Assembly (NCBI RefSeq): GCF_028446585.1
Contig: NZ_JAPFQL010000033.1
Location: 1-54,111 of the forward strand
DNA: 54,111 nt
Origin: Intrasporangium calvum
GTDB lineage: Bacteria; Actinomycetota; Actinomycetes; Actinomycetales; Dermatophilaceae
Direction of reading: 5' to 3'
In this document: one piece after another, positions 9,595 to 17,831 of the stretch
Numbering within the stretch: position 1 is the stretch's first letter
How the letters are laid out: the number at the start of each line of letters is the position of its first letter
The notes under the pieces: generated by a model
What the model was told of the DNA's origin: nothing
The model's input: the letters and a program-made list of their open reading frames with translations, nothing else
Database searches by the model: none
Made by a program: the position numbers and the translations under genes

Positions 9595-10641
9595 TCACGT
9601 CTCGCCGTGGCCCTCGAGCCTCGGCAGTCCGTCCTCGAGGTAGGGGATCGCGCCGGCCTCGTCGCTCCGGCTGGCGAGCGACCGGAGCATGCGGACCGTG
9701 TAGGGCGCAACCTTCGCCGTCCAGACCGACTCGGGCGCCCAGTGCACGGCACGGATCTCCCGGTCCTCGAGGACGAGCTCGTCGACGATGTCGGACCTGA
9801 CGGTTCCGAGGTCGAAGACGAGCAGGACCGCGTCGCGCCAGCCGAGCCATGGTGGCATCCAGTTCACGGCCAGGAGCCGCTGCGGCGTGACGACGAGGCC
9901 GAGCTCCTCCTGCACCTCGCGGACGACACAGGTGGCGGGTGACTCGCCCGGGTCGACGACGCCACCGGGGAGGTCCCACTCGGACTTGTAGGCCAGCTCG
10001 CAGAGCAGGACGTCGCCGGTCTCGTTGCGCAGGACGCCCTGGGCGATGGCCCGCTTGACCGGCAGGGCCGAGTCGAGCATGGCGGTGAAGCCCTCGCGGC
10101 TGCCGGGGGCGGGGTCGTCCGTGAGCCGTCCCAACAGCACGGTGTCGTGCGTCTCATCCCCGACCTGCACGTCGGAGCGGAGGAGTCCCTCGCGACGCAG
10201 ACCGGCGCGCAGTGCGACGCCGAGGGCCGGGCGGTTGAGCGGGTTGACGCGGGCCTCGACGCGGCCGAGGCCGAGGTCGCCGAAGGCGAACTCCACGAGC
10301 AGCCGCACGGCGCGGCTGGCGATGCCTCGGCGGCGGTAGGGGGCGTAGACGAGCCAGGACAGCGAGCCCACTCCCTCACGCACCCGGCGCACCTCGACGG
10401 ATCCGGCAACCTGGCCCTGCCACTCCACGAGGAAGGTCGCGGTGGACCGGGAGTCAGCCCACTCGGCGTGCTTCTCACGCACCCAGGCCGAGTGCTCCTG
10501 GACGGTGGCGCCCGGCGCCGGCAGGTCGGGCCACCGGCTCAGCTCGGGGTCCTGCAGCCCTACCGACTCCGCTGCGTCCGCGGGGTCCCAGGGGCGCAGC
10601 ACGAGGTCGCCGTCGCGCAGGGTCGGTTGTGGGTGGTCCAC
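9595..10641 (-). CDS. GNAT acetyltransferase - Nudix hydrolase fusion
   Basis: A 348-residue two-domain protein. Residues ~1-180 are a GNAT N-acetyltransferase of the RimJ/RimL-like class: the opening LRDGDLVLRPWDPADA and the acetyl-CoA pyrophosphate loop YRRRGIASRAVRLL near residue 120 are clear. Residues ~195-348 are a Nudix hydrolase with a complete Nudix box GGVVDPGESPATCVVREVQE continuing EELG (G-x5-E-x7-REVQEE-x-G). The frame is open far upstream, but the GTG at 10641 is placed exactly 6 nt after a TACGTT -10 box (10648-10653) and starts the normal GNAT N-terminus, so a leaderless start is likely. Substrates are unknown; the fusion suggests linked nucleotide-derivative hydrolysis and acetyl transfer, but that is inference. 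Confidence 0.88.
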   Translation of the reverse strand: MDHPQPTLRDGDLVLRPWDPADAAESVGLQDPELSRWPDLPAPGATVQEHSAWVREKHAEWADSRSTATFLVEWQGQVAGSVEVRRVREGVGSLSWLVYAPYRRRGIASRAVRLLVEFAFGDLGLGRVEARVNPLNRPALGVALRAGLRREGLLRSDVQVGDETHDTVLLGRLTDDPAPGSREGFTAMLDSALPVKRAIAQGVLRNETGDVLLCELAYKSEWDLPGGVVDPGESPATCVVREVQEELGLVVTPQRLLAVNWMPPWLGWRDAVLLVFDLGTVRSDIVDELVLEDREIRAVHWAPESVWTAKVAPYTVRMLRSLASRSDEAGAIPYLEDGLPRLEGHGET

Positions 10642-10647
10642 GGGGCC

Positions 10648-10653
10648 AACGTA
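10648..10653 (-). promoter_or_regulatory. -10 box TACGTT for leaderless GNAT-Nudix gene
   Basis: TACGTT on the minus strand ends 6 nt before the GTG at 10641, so the predicted +1 is the G of the start codon; there is no room for a ribosome-binding site. Confidence 0.6.
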
Positions 10654-10679
10654 GCCGGGGGAGGGGGCTGGTGGCCCGG

Positions 10680-11606
10680 CTAGACCGGGAGTCGGCGGGT
10701 CTCGAGCAGCCCGTTCGTCAGCACGACGACGAGCAGGCTGGCACCGAGCATGTGGAGCAGCACGAGCAGCTCGGGCAGGCCGGTGAAGTACTGCACGTAG
10801 CCGATGAAGCCCTGCAGGACCGTGACGTAGAGGACAAGGTCCCAGGCCCGCTTCGTCCGGGCCTCGGTCGCGGTGAGCCGCACCGCGACGATCGTGGCGA
10901 TCACCAGCCCGACGAAGAGCATCACTGCATCTGCATGCATCCACGACACGAAGCGGGGGTCGAAGCCGGTGCGGGCCGGCGTGTCCGCATCGCCCGAGTG
11001 GGGACCGGAGCCGGTCACGACGACACCGAGGAGGAGGACGACGACGCCGACGGCCGCGGTGGCCCACGCGAGACGGTGGGTCAGGGGGTGGACGGTGAGC
11101 TCCCCGGGACCGGACTCGCCGTCGTGTGCGCCGCGCACGAGCGCGGTGGACAGGCTGATGAGGACCATCGACATGAGGAAGTGGAACATCACGGTCCACG
11201 GGTTGAGCCCGGTGCGCACCGTGATCCCGCCGACCACGGCCTGCGCGACGACTCCGATGGCGACGCCGTAGGCGACGAAGTGCATCCGACGGCGGTCCGG
11301 CCAGGTCGACACGACGGCCCACACGGAGAGGACTGCGAGGACGGCCAACACGCCGGTCAGGGTGCGGTTCCCGAACTCGATGAGGTCGTGGTACTGGCTC
11401 TCGGGGGTGCGGACGGGCGTGAACGAGCCGGGCTGGCACTCGGGCCAGGTCGAGCAGCCGAGGCCGCTCCCGGTGAGCCGGACGACCCCGCCGGTGACGA
11501 CGATGCCGACCTCGGCGACGAGGTTGGCGACGAGGATGGGACGCACCCAGCGACCCAGGATCGAGGTCGAGGCCGGTTGCGGCGGCGCGGACGTAGGCGT
11601 TGACAC
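10680..11606 (-). CDS. ctaA: heme A synthase
   Basis: Converts heme O to heme A (COX15/CtaA family), integral membrane. The GTG at 11606 gives 308 residues; it lies 7 nt after TACGCT (complement of 11614-11619), so it is almost leaderless, whereas the longer upstream frame has an atypical N-terminus. Visible: a first helix VRPILVANLVAEVGIVVTGGVVRLTGSGLGCSTWPEC, which contains the family's RLTGSGLGC signature and a cysteine pair, then LIEFGNRTLTG and eight hydrophobic segments in all; histidines in VMFHFLMSM, SWMHADAVMLFVG and LLHMLGASLLVV are candidate heme ligands. Works downstream of CtaB; together with SURF1 (30065-30865) the window holds several oxidase-maturation genes. Confidence 0.93.
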   Translation of the reverse strand: MSTPTSAPPQPASTSILGRWVRPILVANLVAEVGIVVTGGVVRLTGSGLGCSTWPECQPGSFTPVRTPESQYHDLIEFGNRTLTGVLAVLAVLSVWAVVSTWPDRRRMHFVAYGVAIGVVAQAVVGGITVRTGLNPWTVMFHFLMSMVLISLSTALVRGAHDGESGPGELTVHPLTHRLAWATAAVGVVVLLLGVVVTGSGPHSGDADTPARTGFDPRFVSWMHADAVMLFVGLVIATIVAVRLTATEARTKRAWDLVLYVTVLQGFIGYVQYFTGLPELLVLLHMLGASLLVVVLTNGLLETRRLPV

Positions 11607-11753
11607 GACTGAGAGCGTATGCCCGCCCGGGGTCCCACGACGCACCGCCCTGCGGGAGACCGCCTCGACCAGACCGCGGACCAGAGGCGCACCGCTCGTG
11701 GCCGCTGGGCCCGCCCCACAGACGCGAGTGGCCACGCGGGCGTGCGGTGTCGT

Positions 11754-12236
11754 TCAGCCGACGTCGGACCACACGGCCGCGCTGCCGGCGTGCCCGGCGA
11801 GCACGATGGTCACCACGAGGACCAGGCTGGACAGGACCACCAGGATGACGACGAGGGTCTGGAGCGGACGAGTGGTGCTGTCCTGGTCGGACGCGGGCCG
11901 GAGGAGCCAGGTGGCGGCGAGGACGACCACCATGAAGACCGTGGCCGCCAGGCGGACCCGGTAGCCGGCGTCGACGTGGGTCTGGACGAGGTCGAAGTCG
12001 GTCGTGGCGGCCCGGACCTGGGACACCCGGACGAGCAGGGCCTCACCGCTGGCCGCGCCGACCCACGCCAGCGCACCGGAAACCACGGCGCCCACAGCGG
12101 CGGGCCAGCGCAGCGGATCGCGCCACCTCGGCAGGACGGCGAAGAGCGTGGCGAGGACGGCGAGGAGCGGCACGAGGACGACGAGGCCGTGGATGACGAG
12201 CGCGTGCATCGGAAGGCCGAGGATGAAGTCGAACAC
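11754..12236 (-). CDS. DUF2231-like four-helix membrane protein
   Basis: A 160-residue integral membrane protein with four hydrophobic segments (about residues 10-34, 42-60, 95-112, 126-147). The start GTG at 12236 has GGAGGG 4-5 nt upstream. The N-terminal MHALVIHGLVVLVPLLAVLA and C-terminal VLAGHAGSAAVW, both with conserved-looking His, resemble DUF2231 proteins, several of which are predicted heme- or redox-associated membrane proteins; no function is established. It sits 147 bp beyond the ctaA start region in the same orientation, between ctaA and the ABC exporter genes. Confidence 0.7.
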   Translation of the reverse strand: MFDFILGLPMHALVIHGLVVLVPLLAVLATLFAVLPRWRDPLRWPAAVGAVVSGALAWVGAASGEALLVRVSQVRAATTDFDLVQTHVDAGYRVRLAATVFMVVVLAATWLLRPASDQDSTTRPLQTLVVILVVLSSLVLVVTIVLAGHAGSAAVWSDVG

Positions 12237-12287
12237 TGTCCCTCCAGGTCAGCTGGTCGCCGCGCGACGAGTCGCAGTCTCGTGCCG

Positions 12288-13082
12288 TCAGTCGTCGAAG
12301 GTGAAGAGCCGCGCCGCGAGGAGGCTCGCTGCGCCTGCCCACCCGAGGACGACGAGGAACGCCGGGCCGTTCAGGGCGCCGTCGACGAACGCGGCCCGCA
12401 GGCCGTCGCCGAGCGCCGCGGAGGGGAGGAACGCAGCAGGTCCGGCCAGGACGTCCGGCAGCTGCGTGCGAGGCACGACGACACCGCCGACCGTGAGGAA
12501 GAGGACCCAGAGGAGGTTGGCCAGGGCCAGGACGGCCTCGGCACGCAGGGTTCCCCCGACGAGGAGGGCCAGGGCGACGAAGGCCCACGTGCCCACCACG
12601 ACGAACACGAGGGCCGGCAGCACGCCGACGAGTGATGGCCGCCAACCGAGGGCGAGGCCGAGCGCGCCGAGCACGACGACCTGGATGGCGAGCACCGTGA
12701 GGGTGGCGAGCACCTTGGCGGAGATCAGCCCGGAGCGTCCCAGCGGTGTCACCCCGAGATAGCGCAGGACGCCGTAGCGGCGGTCGAAGCCGGTGGCGAT
12801 GGCCTGGGACGTGAAGGCGGACGAGATGACCGAGAGTGCCAGCACGCCCGGCACTGCGAGGTCGATCCGCTCGCCCGAGCCCAGCGAGGGGCTGCTCGTG
12901 GCGCGCAACCCGACGAGGACCATGGCCGGGATGACCAGCGAGACGAGCAGCTGCTCACCGTTGCGCAGCAGCGTGCCGACCTCGAAGCGCGCCTGGGCGA
13001 GCACCCGCTGGGAGGCCGGCGCGGCCCGGAGGGGACCAGAGGGGGAACCGGGCGTGGCCGGTCGGATGTCGTGCGCGGTCAT
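12288..13082 (-). CDS. ABC-2 type transporter permease
   Basis: Membrane subunit of an ABC-2 type exporter, 264 residues. The frame continues upstream of the coding start, but the ATG at 13082 overlaps the stop of the ATPase gene by 4 bp (ATGA), which fixes the start. Six hydrophobic segments are visible (about residues 45-62, 80-100, 128-152, 158-185, 195-212, 236-255), with the FDRRYGVLRYLGVTPLGRSGL cytoplasmic loop that is typical of DrrB-like/ABC-2 permeases. With its ATPase, it lies next to ctaA/ctaB, as in many actinobacteria, hinting at a role in respiratory or heme metabolism; the substrate is unknown. Confidence 0.88.
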   Translation of the reverse strand: MTAHDIRPATPGSPSGPLRAAPASQRVLAQARFEVGTLLRNGEQLLVSLVIPAMVLVGLRATSSPSLGSGERIDLAVPGVLALSVISSAFTSQAIATGFDRRYGVLRYLGVTPLGRSGLISAKVLATLTVLAIQVVVLGALGLALGWRPSLVGVLPALVFVVVGTWAFVALALLVGGTLRAEAVLALANLLWVLFLTVGGVVVPRTQLPDVLAGPAAFLPSAALGDGLRAAFVDGALNGPAFLVVLGWAGAASLLAARLFTFDD

Positions 13083-13819
13083 GCCCGGCCTCTCGTGGTC
13101 AGCCCGAAGTAGATCTCCTCGAGCGGCCGTCCTGCGGTCACGGACTCCAGAGTGCCCTCGGCCACGGTTCGTCCCGCGTTCATGATGACGAGGTGGTCGG
13201 CGAGCCGCTCCGCCTCCTCGAAGGAGTGCGTCGTCACCACGACGGTCGTGCCCTCGTCCCGCAGGCCCCGGATGATGTCCCACACCTCCAGCCGGCCGTG
13301 GGGGTCGAGGCCCGCGGCGGGCTCGTCGAGGAAGAGGACCTCGGGCCGCCCGAGCAGCGCGGCCGCGAGCGCCAACCGCTGCTTCTGCCCGCCCGAGAGA
13401 CGGCGGATCGTCGTGCCGGCGAAGTCCGAGACCCCCAGCCGGCGAGCGGTCGCCGCGACGTCGGCAGGTGCGGCATAGAGGCGGCTCAGGTGGTCGAGCA
13501 GCCGGAGTGGCTTGCTCCCGCCCGGCAGACCACCGGTCTGCAGCATGACGCCCACTCGGGCGCGATGGTCGGCGTCGGCGACGGCCGGGTCAACCCCGAG
13601 CACCCGGACCTCGCCCCGGTCGGGTCGGCCGAGTCCGACGGCGCACTCGATCGCTGTCGTCTTGCCGGCTCCGTTGGGGCCGAGAACGGCCGTGATGCGT
13701 CCCGTCGCGGCGTGCCACGACAGCCCGTCGAGCGCGTGGACGGGGCCGTAGCTGCGGTGCAGCGCCGTCAGGGTCACCGCGAAATCTGGTGTTGACCCGT
13801 CGTGCCCGGCATCTGTCAT
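13079..13819 (-). CDS. ABC exporter ATP-binding protein
   Basis: Cytosolic ATPase (246 aa) of the ABC-2 system encoded with the following permease. Walker A GPNGAGKTT near residue 47, Q-loop MLQTGG, signature LSGGQKQRLALAAALLG near 140, Walker B VLFLDEP and H-loop VVTTHSFEEAE are all intact. The ATG at 13819 is 8 nt after TAGACT (complement of 13828-13833), so the mRNA is predicted to have a 0-2 nt leader. Its -10 shares the TA base pairs with the divergent psd promoter. Confidence 0.92.
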   Translation of the reverse strand: MTDAGHDGSTPDFAVTLTALHRSYGPVHALDGLSWHAATGRITAVLGPNGAGKTTAIECAVGLGRPDRGEVRVLGVDPAVADADHRARVGVMLQTGGLPGGSKPLRLLDHLSRLYAAPADVAATARRLGVSDFAGTTIRRLSGGQKQRLALAAALLGRPEVLFLDEPAAGLDPHGRLEVWDIIRGLRDEGTTVVVTTHSFEEAERLADHLVIMNAGRTVAEGTLESVTAGRPLEEIYFGLTTRGRA

Positions 13820-13827
13820 GGTCGATG

Positions 13828-13837
13828 AGTCTAGGCT
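13828..13837. promoter_or_regulatory. overlapping divergent -10 boxes (ABC exporter / psd)
   Basis: AGTCTAGGCT at 13828-13837 reads TAGGCT on plus (psd, predicted start ~13844) and TAGACT on minus (ABC exporter, predicted start ~13821). Both share the central TA, so the two polymerases should exclude each other. Confidence 0.5.
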
Positions 13838-13883
13838 CGGGTCCCGTCACGCAACGATTCCCCCACCGTCCGGAGCAGCCCCC

Positions 13884-14534
13884 GTGAAGATCGACCCCGC
13901 CGCCAAACCGTTCACCGCGATGGCGGCCGTGCCCACCGTCCTGGCCGCCGCCGCCCGCCGGCCGCGTGCGACCCTCGCCCTCGGCCTGCTCACGGCGGGC
14001 GTCACGCTCTTCTTCCGGGACCCCGACCGGACGCCGGACCGCACCCCGGTCGCGGACCCGGACGTCGTGCTGGCCCCGGCCGACGGGATGATCGTCCACG
14101 CCGGGCCCGCTCAGGAGGGTGTGGCACCGGAGGGGGAGTGGCAGCAGGTCAGCATCTTCCTGTCGTTGCTCGACGTCCACATCAACCGGTCCCCGTACGG
14201 CGGCCGGGTGCTCAGCGTGACGCACGTTCCAGGGCGGTTCCTCGCCGCCTACCGCGCCGCCAGCGCGACGAAGAACGAGCGCAGCGAGATCGTGGTCGAG
14301 CGGGTCGTGGACGGCCAGACCCGCCGGGTCGTCTACCGGCAGCTCGTCGGGCAGCTCGCCCGCCGCATCGTCACGCGCATCAAGGCAGGCGACGAGGTGG
14401 GCACCGGTGAGCGGATGGGCCTGATGAAGTTCGGCTCACGGATGGACGTCTTCCTCCCGGCGGACGTGGCGCTCGAGGTGAGCAAGGGCCAGCGCGCCGT
14501 CGCCGGCGAGACCGTCCTGGGGCGCTTCCAGTGA
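13884..14534 (+). CDS. psd: phosphatidylserine decarboxylase (PSD-A type)
   Basis: Decarboxylates phosphatidylserine to phosphatidylethanolamine at the membrane. The GTG at 13884 is preceded by GGAG with an 8-nt gap and yields 216 residues, the usual short bacterial/archaeal PSD-A length. The N-terminus has hydrophobic stretches, followed by LAPADGMIVHAG, SIFLSLLDVHINRSPYGGRV and, near the C-terminus, LMKFGSRMDVFLP, where the Gly-Ser is the expected self-cleavage site forming the pyruvoyl cofactor. It overlaps pssA by 4 bp (GTGA), so the serine-phospholipid synthase and decarboxylase are made together. Confidence 0.93.
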   Translation: MKIDPAAKPFTAMAAVPTVLAAAARRPRATLALGLLTAGVTLFFRDPDRTPDRTPVADPDVVLAPADGMIVHAGPAQEGVAPEGEWQQVSIFLSLLDVHINRSPYGGRVLSVTHVPGRFLAAYRAASATKNERSEIVVERVVDGQTRRVVYRQLVGQLARRIVTRIKAGDEVGTGERMGLMKFGSRMDVFLPADVALEVSKGQRAVAGETVLGRFQ

Positions 14535-15517
14535 GCGAGGAACCCACCCGGCCCCGCGCCCGCCGCGCTCGGCAGCGAGTCGTCCGGGGCTGGCGTCTCG
14601 TCTCGCAGACCGGAGCGAGGGTCGTCCCGCTCAACCGGGTCAACCCGAAGGTCCGCGCCAAGGTGATGCTGCCGAGCCTCTTCACGCTCGGCAACATGGT
14701 CTGCGGCTTCTCGGCCGTCCTCATGGCGTTCCAGGACCGGTTCGGGGTGGCGGCCGTGCTGATCGCCGTCTCGATCGTCCTCGACATCCTCGACGGCGCC
14801 GTGGCTCGGGCGGTCGGGGCGATCACCCCGTTCGGGCTGCAGTTCGACTCGCTCGCCGATCTTGTCTCCTTCGGGATCGCGCCGGCCGTGCTGGTCTACA
14901 CGTGGGCGCTGCCGTCCTACCCTCAGTGGGCCTGGGCCGGCGCCATGTTCTGGCTCGCCTGCGCCGCCTACCGCCTCGCCCGGTTCAACGTGACGATCGA
15001 CCCGATGGCCGACAAGCGCTACTTCATCGGCCTGCCCAGCCCCGGTGCGGCCGGTGTCGTGATCGCGACCGTCTTCGCCGTTGACCAGCCGCTTCAGGGT
15101 CCGCTGCTCCCCATCGCCGCCGGCGTCCTGCCCGCGGCGCTCATGGCGACGTCCTACCGGTTCCGTTCCTTCCGTGGGCTGCTGTCGACGAAGAACCCGC
15201 CCCTGACGCTCGGGCTGCTGGCTGTGGTCGTCGTCGGGCTCGTCCTCGTGCCCCGGACGACCGGCGTGGCCATCGCCTACGGCTACGTGCTCACGTCCCC
15301 GCTCGGCTGGGTGACCGCACCCCTGCGACGTCGGTGGTTCGGCGCCGACAGCGTGGCGCCCCCCCGAGTACGGATGCCGTCCGTGATCATGCCGGTGCAG
15401 CCCGACCCGGTGATCGACGGCGAAGCGGCGCTCGACGCGGACCCCGACCTGCCCTGCGAGCCGTCGTCCAGCGACGACGGCGGGGACGAGCCGGGGGAGG
15501 GTCCCCGCGCATCCTGA
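14531..15517 (+). CDS. pssA: CDP-diacylglycerol--serine O-phosphatidyltransferase
   Basis: Makes phosphatidylserine from CDP-diacylglycerol and serine; multi-pass membrane protein of the CDP-alcohol phosphatidyltransferase family. The signature D-G-x2-A-R-x8-G-x3-D-x3-D is visible as DGAVARAVGAITPFGLQFD followed by SLAD, with all acidic residues present. Six or more hydrophobic helices follow. The GTG start overlaps the psd stop. At 328 residues it is longer than the ~230-280 typical; the extra length is a basic, Arg-rich N-terminus and an acidic Asp/Glu/Ser-rich C-terminal ~35 residues. Confidence 0.93.
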   Translation: MSEEPTRPRARRARQRVVRGWRLVSQTGARVVPLNRVNPKVRAKVMLPSLFTLGNMVCGFSAVLMAFQDRFGVAAVLIAVSIVLDILDGAVARAVGAITPFGLQFDSLADLVSFGIAPAVLVYTWALPSYPQWAWAGAMFWLACAAYRLARFNVTIDPMADKRYFIGLPSPGAAGVVIATVFAVDQPLQGPLLPIAAGVLPAALMATSYRFRSFRGLLSTKNPPLTLGLLAVVVVGLVLVPRTTGVAIAYGYVLTSPLGWVTAPLRRRWFGADSVAPPRVRMPSVIMPVQPDPVIDGEAALDADPDLPCEPSSSDDGGDEPGEGPRAS

Positions 15518-15518
15518 G

Positions 15519-15534
15519 GTAAGGGGGGCCTTAC
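15519..15534. promoter_or_regulatory. inverted repeat GTAAGG-N4-CCTTAC upstream of sufR
   Basis: Perfect 6-bp arms around GGGG, starting two bases after the pssA stop and ending 33 bp before the sufR start. The half site resembles AGGTAAG halves of DtxR/IdeR iron boxes, but the spacing differs from a full iron box. Could be a suf operator or a weak terminator for pssA. Confidence 0.35.
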
Positions 15535-15558
15535 TAGCCGACCTTTCCCCAATTACGT

Positions 15559-15570
15559 CACAATGGTGTG
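15559..15570. promoter_or_regulatory. inverted repeat CACA-N4-TGTG at the sufR start
   Basis: Perfect 4-bp arms overlapping the GTG at 15568. Positioned as an autorepressor site for SufR would be; short enough to be chance. Confidence 0.3.
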
Positions 15571-16413
15571 GTGTTTTTCGGTGAGCACCCGCCGATCGAG
15601 GCGAAGGGCGGCGACCATGGCGAGCATGGGTCGCCTCTCGAGTCGCGCACTCGCTCCCGTGTCCTGCACATGGTCTCGGCCGAGGGCCCGATCACCGCTG
15701 CCGAGCTGGGTCGCCACCTCGACCTGACGCCTGCGGCGGTGCGGCGCCACCTCGACGCCCTCGTGGAGCAGGGTGCCGTCGTGGAGCACGAGCCCTCGGG
15801 AGCCCGGCGCGGGCGTGGCCGACCGGCGCGCGCCTACGTCATCTCCGAGCAGGGTCACCGGGCCCTCGAGGCCGACTACGACTCGCTCGCCGTCGAAGTG
15901 CTGCGCTACCTCTCCGAGCACGCGGGGCCCCAGGCGGTCGCGGACTTCGCGCGGAGCCGCGTCGCCGCCCTCGAGGAGAGGTATGCCGCTGAGCTCGCTG
16001 CCACGGGCAGCGACCCGAGCGCTCGTGCTGCGACCCTCGTCGACCTGCTCTCGCGCGACGGCTTCGCCGCGTCGGCGCGGCCGGTGCAGGCCGGAGCCCT
16101 CGCCGGGGTCCAGCTGTGCCAGGGACACTGCCCGGTCCAGCACGCGGCCGAGCAGTTCCCGGCCTTCTGCGAGGCCGAGACCGACGCCTTCTCCCGCCTG
16201 CTCGGCGTGCACGTCCAGCGGCTCGCCACCCTCGCCGGCGGCGACCACGTGTGCACCACCTTCGTGCCCGCAACGGCCGTGGGACGGAAGACCCACGACG
16301 TCCCGGCTGTTGACCCAAGGGTGTCCCGCGCGGACGAGACGGGCGTCGCGGGGCAAGCCCAGCGGCATACGACCATCTCGAACGAACCAACCAAGGAAAG
16401 GTCCCGTTCATGA
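15568..16413 (+). CDS. sufR: SufR-type iron-sulfur transcriptional regulator
   Basis: DNA-binding regulator (ArsR/DeoR-like winged helix with a C-terminal Fe-S-binding domain) that usually represses the suf operon when its cluster is loaded. 281 residues. HTH near residues 38-68 ([20 protein letters not shown]). Cysteines in [19 protein letters not shown] and GDHVCTTFV are the conserved cluster-ligand set. The start is GTG 15568 (or the adjacent GTG at 15571) without a good ribosome-binding site. The last ~20 residues, including AQRHTTIS, are encoded by a copy of the dispersed 16-bp word and run into sufB with a 4-bp ATGA overlap, so regulator and operon are coupled. Confidence 0.92.
   Translation: MVFFGEHPPIEAKGGDHGEHGSPLESRTRSRVLHMVSAEGPITAAELGRHLDLTPAAVRRHLDALVEQGAVVEHEPSGARRGRGRPARAYVISEQGHRALEADYDSLAVEVLRYLSEHAGPQAVADFARSRVAALEERYAAELAATGSDPSARAATLVDLLSRDGFAASARPVQAGALAGVQLCQGHCPVQHAAEQFPAFCEAETDAFSRLLGVHVQRLATLAGGDHVCTTFVPATAVGRKTHDVPAVDPRVSRADETGVAGQAQRHTTISNEPTKERSRS
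16356..16371 (+). repeat. exact copy of dispersed word AGCCCAGCGGCATACG (in sufR 3' end)
   Basis: Followed by AC, giving the 18-mer AGCCCAGCGGCATACGAC. It lies in sense direction within the last 20 codons of sufR and encodes Ala-Gln-Arg-His-Thr. Confidence 0.85.
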
Positions 16414-17831
16414 CCACCCACATCGAAGAGCTGAACCCGGGCCTGAAGGACATCGGGCGCTACGAGTACGGCTGGGCCGACTCGGACGCCGCCGGCTCGT
16501 CTGCCCGGCGTGGGCTCAACGAGGAGGTCGTCCGCGACATCTCCGCCCGCAAGAGCGAGCCCGAGTGGATGACGAAGCTGCGGCTCAAGGGCCTGTCCCT
16601 GTTCGAGAAGAAGCCGATGCCGGCCTGGGGTTCGGACCTCACCGGGATCGACTTCCAGAACATCAAGTACTTCGTGAAGTCCACCGAGAAGCAGGCGACC
16701 ACCTGGGACGAGCTCCCGGAGGACATCAAGACCACGTACGACCGGCTCGGCATCCCCGAGGCCGAGAAGCAGCGCCTCGTCGCCGGGGTGGCCGCGCAGT
16801 ACGAGTCCGAGGTCGTCTACCACCAGATCCGTGAGGACCTCGAGGCGCAGGGCGTCATCTTCCTCGACACCGACACGGCGCTGAAGGAGCACGAGGACCT
16901 CTTCCGCGAGCACTTCGCCACGGTGATCCCGGCCGGCGACAACAAGTTCGCCTCGCTCAACACGGCGGTCTGGTCCGGCGGTTCCTTCATCTACGTCCCG
17001 CCGGGCGTCCACGTCGACATCCCGCTGCAGGCCTACTTCCGGATCAACACGGAAAACATGGGCCAGTTCGAGCGGACCCTGATCATCGCCGACGAGGGCT
17101 CCTACGTGCACTACGTCGAGGGCTGCACCGCGCCGATCTACAAGTCCGACTCGCTGCACTCCGCGGTCGTCGAGATCATCGTCAAGAAGAACGCCCGCGT
17201 GCGCTACACGACCATCCAGAACTGGTCCAACAACGTCTACAACCTCGTCACCAAGCGCGCCACGTGCGAGGCCGGGGCGACGATGGAGTGGGTCGACGGC
17301 AACATCGGCTCCAAGGTGACGATGAAGTACCCGGCCGTCTTCCTCATGGGTGAGCACGCCAAGGGCGAGACGCTCTCGATCGCCTTCGCCGGCGAGGGCC
17401 AGCACCAGGACACCGGTTCCAAGATGGTGCACGCCGCTCCCAACACGAAGAGCTCGATCATCAGCAAGTCCGTCGCCCGAGGCGGTGGCCGCGCGTCCTA
17501 CCGCGGGCTCGTGCAGGTGCTCGAGGGCGCCTCTCACTCCGCGTCGACCGTGCGCTGTGACGCGCTGCTCGTCGACACGATCAGCCGGTCCGACACCTAC
17601 CCCTACGTCGACATCCGCGAGGACGACGTCTCGATGGGCCACGAGGCGACCGTCTCGAAGGTCTCCGAGGACCAGCTGTTCTACCTCATGTCCCGCGGCA
17701 TGGCCGAGGACGAGGCCATGGCCATGATCGTGCGCGGGTTCATCGAGCCCATCGCGCGCGAGCTGCCGATGGAGTACGCCCTCGAGCTCAACCGCCTCAT
17801 CGAACTCCAGATGGAAGGAGCCGTCGGCTGA
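16410..17831 (+). CDS. sufB: Fe-S cluster scaffold component SufB
   Basis: Core scaffold subunit of the SufBCD complex that assembles iron-sulfur clusters and passes them to apoproteins. 473 residues, the normal length. Diagnostic stretches: [40 protein letters not shown] and the C-terminal [16 protein letters not shown]. No intein interrupts it, unlike several mycobacterial sufB genes. Overlaps sufR by 4 bp and sufD by 1 bp (TGATG). An AAGGAAAGG ribosome-binding region lies just upstream, in the sufR end. Confidence 0.97.
   Translation: MTTHIEELNPGLKDIGRYEYGWADSDAAGSSARRGLNEEVVRDISARKSEPEWMTKLRLKGLSLFEKKPMPAWGSDLTGIDFQNIKYFVKSTEKQATTWDELPEDIKTTYDRLGIPEAEKQRLVAGVAAQYESEVVYHQIREDLEAQGVIFLDTDTALKEHEDLFREHFATVIPAGDNKFASLNTAVWSGGSFIYVPPGVHVDIPLQAYFRINTENMGQFERTLIIADEGSYVHYVEGCTAPIYKSDSLHSAVVEIIVKKNARVRYTTIQNWSNNVYNLVTKRATCEAGATMEWVDGNIGSKVTMKYPAVFLMGEHAKGETLSIAFAGEGQHQDTGSKMVHAAPNTKSSIISKSVARGGGRASYRGLVQVLEGASHSASTVRCDALLVDTISRSDTYPYVDIREDDVSMGHEATVSKVSEDQLFYLMSRGMAEDEAMAMIVRGFIEPIARELPMEYALELNRLIELQMEGAVG

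Noticed and set aside
15519-15534. A full DtxR/IdeR iron box upstream of sufR
   Set aside because: Only half-sites match; the arms are separated by four extra bases and the central TTAGGTTAG-type symmetry is absent, so it is listed only as an inverted repeat.
16410-17831. An intein in sufB, as seen in some mycobacteria
   Set aside because: The sequence reads continuously at family length with no Hint/LAGLIDADG region.
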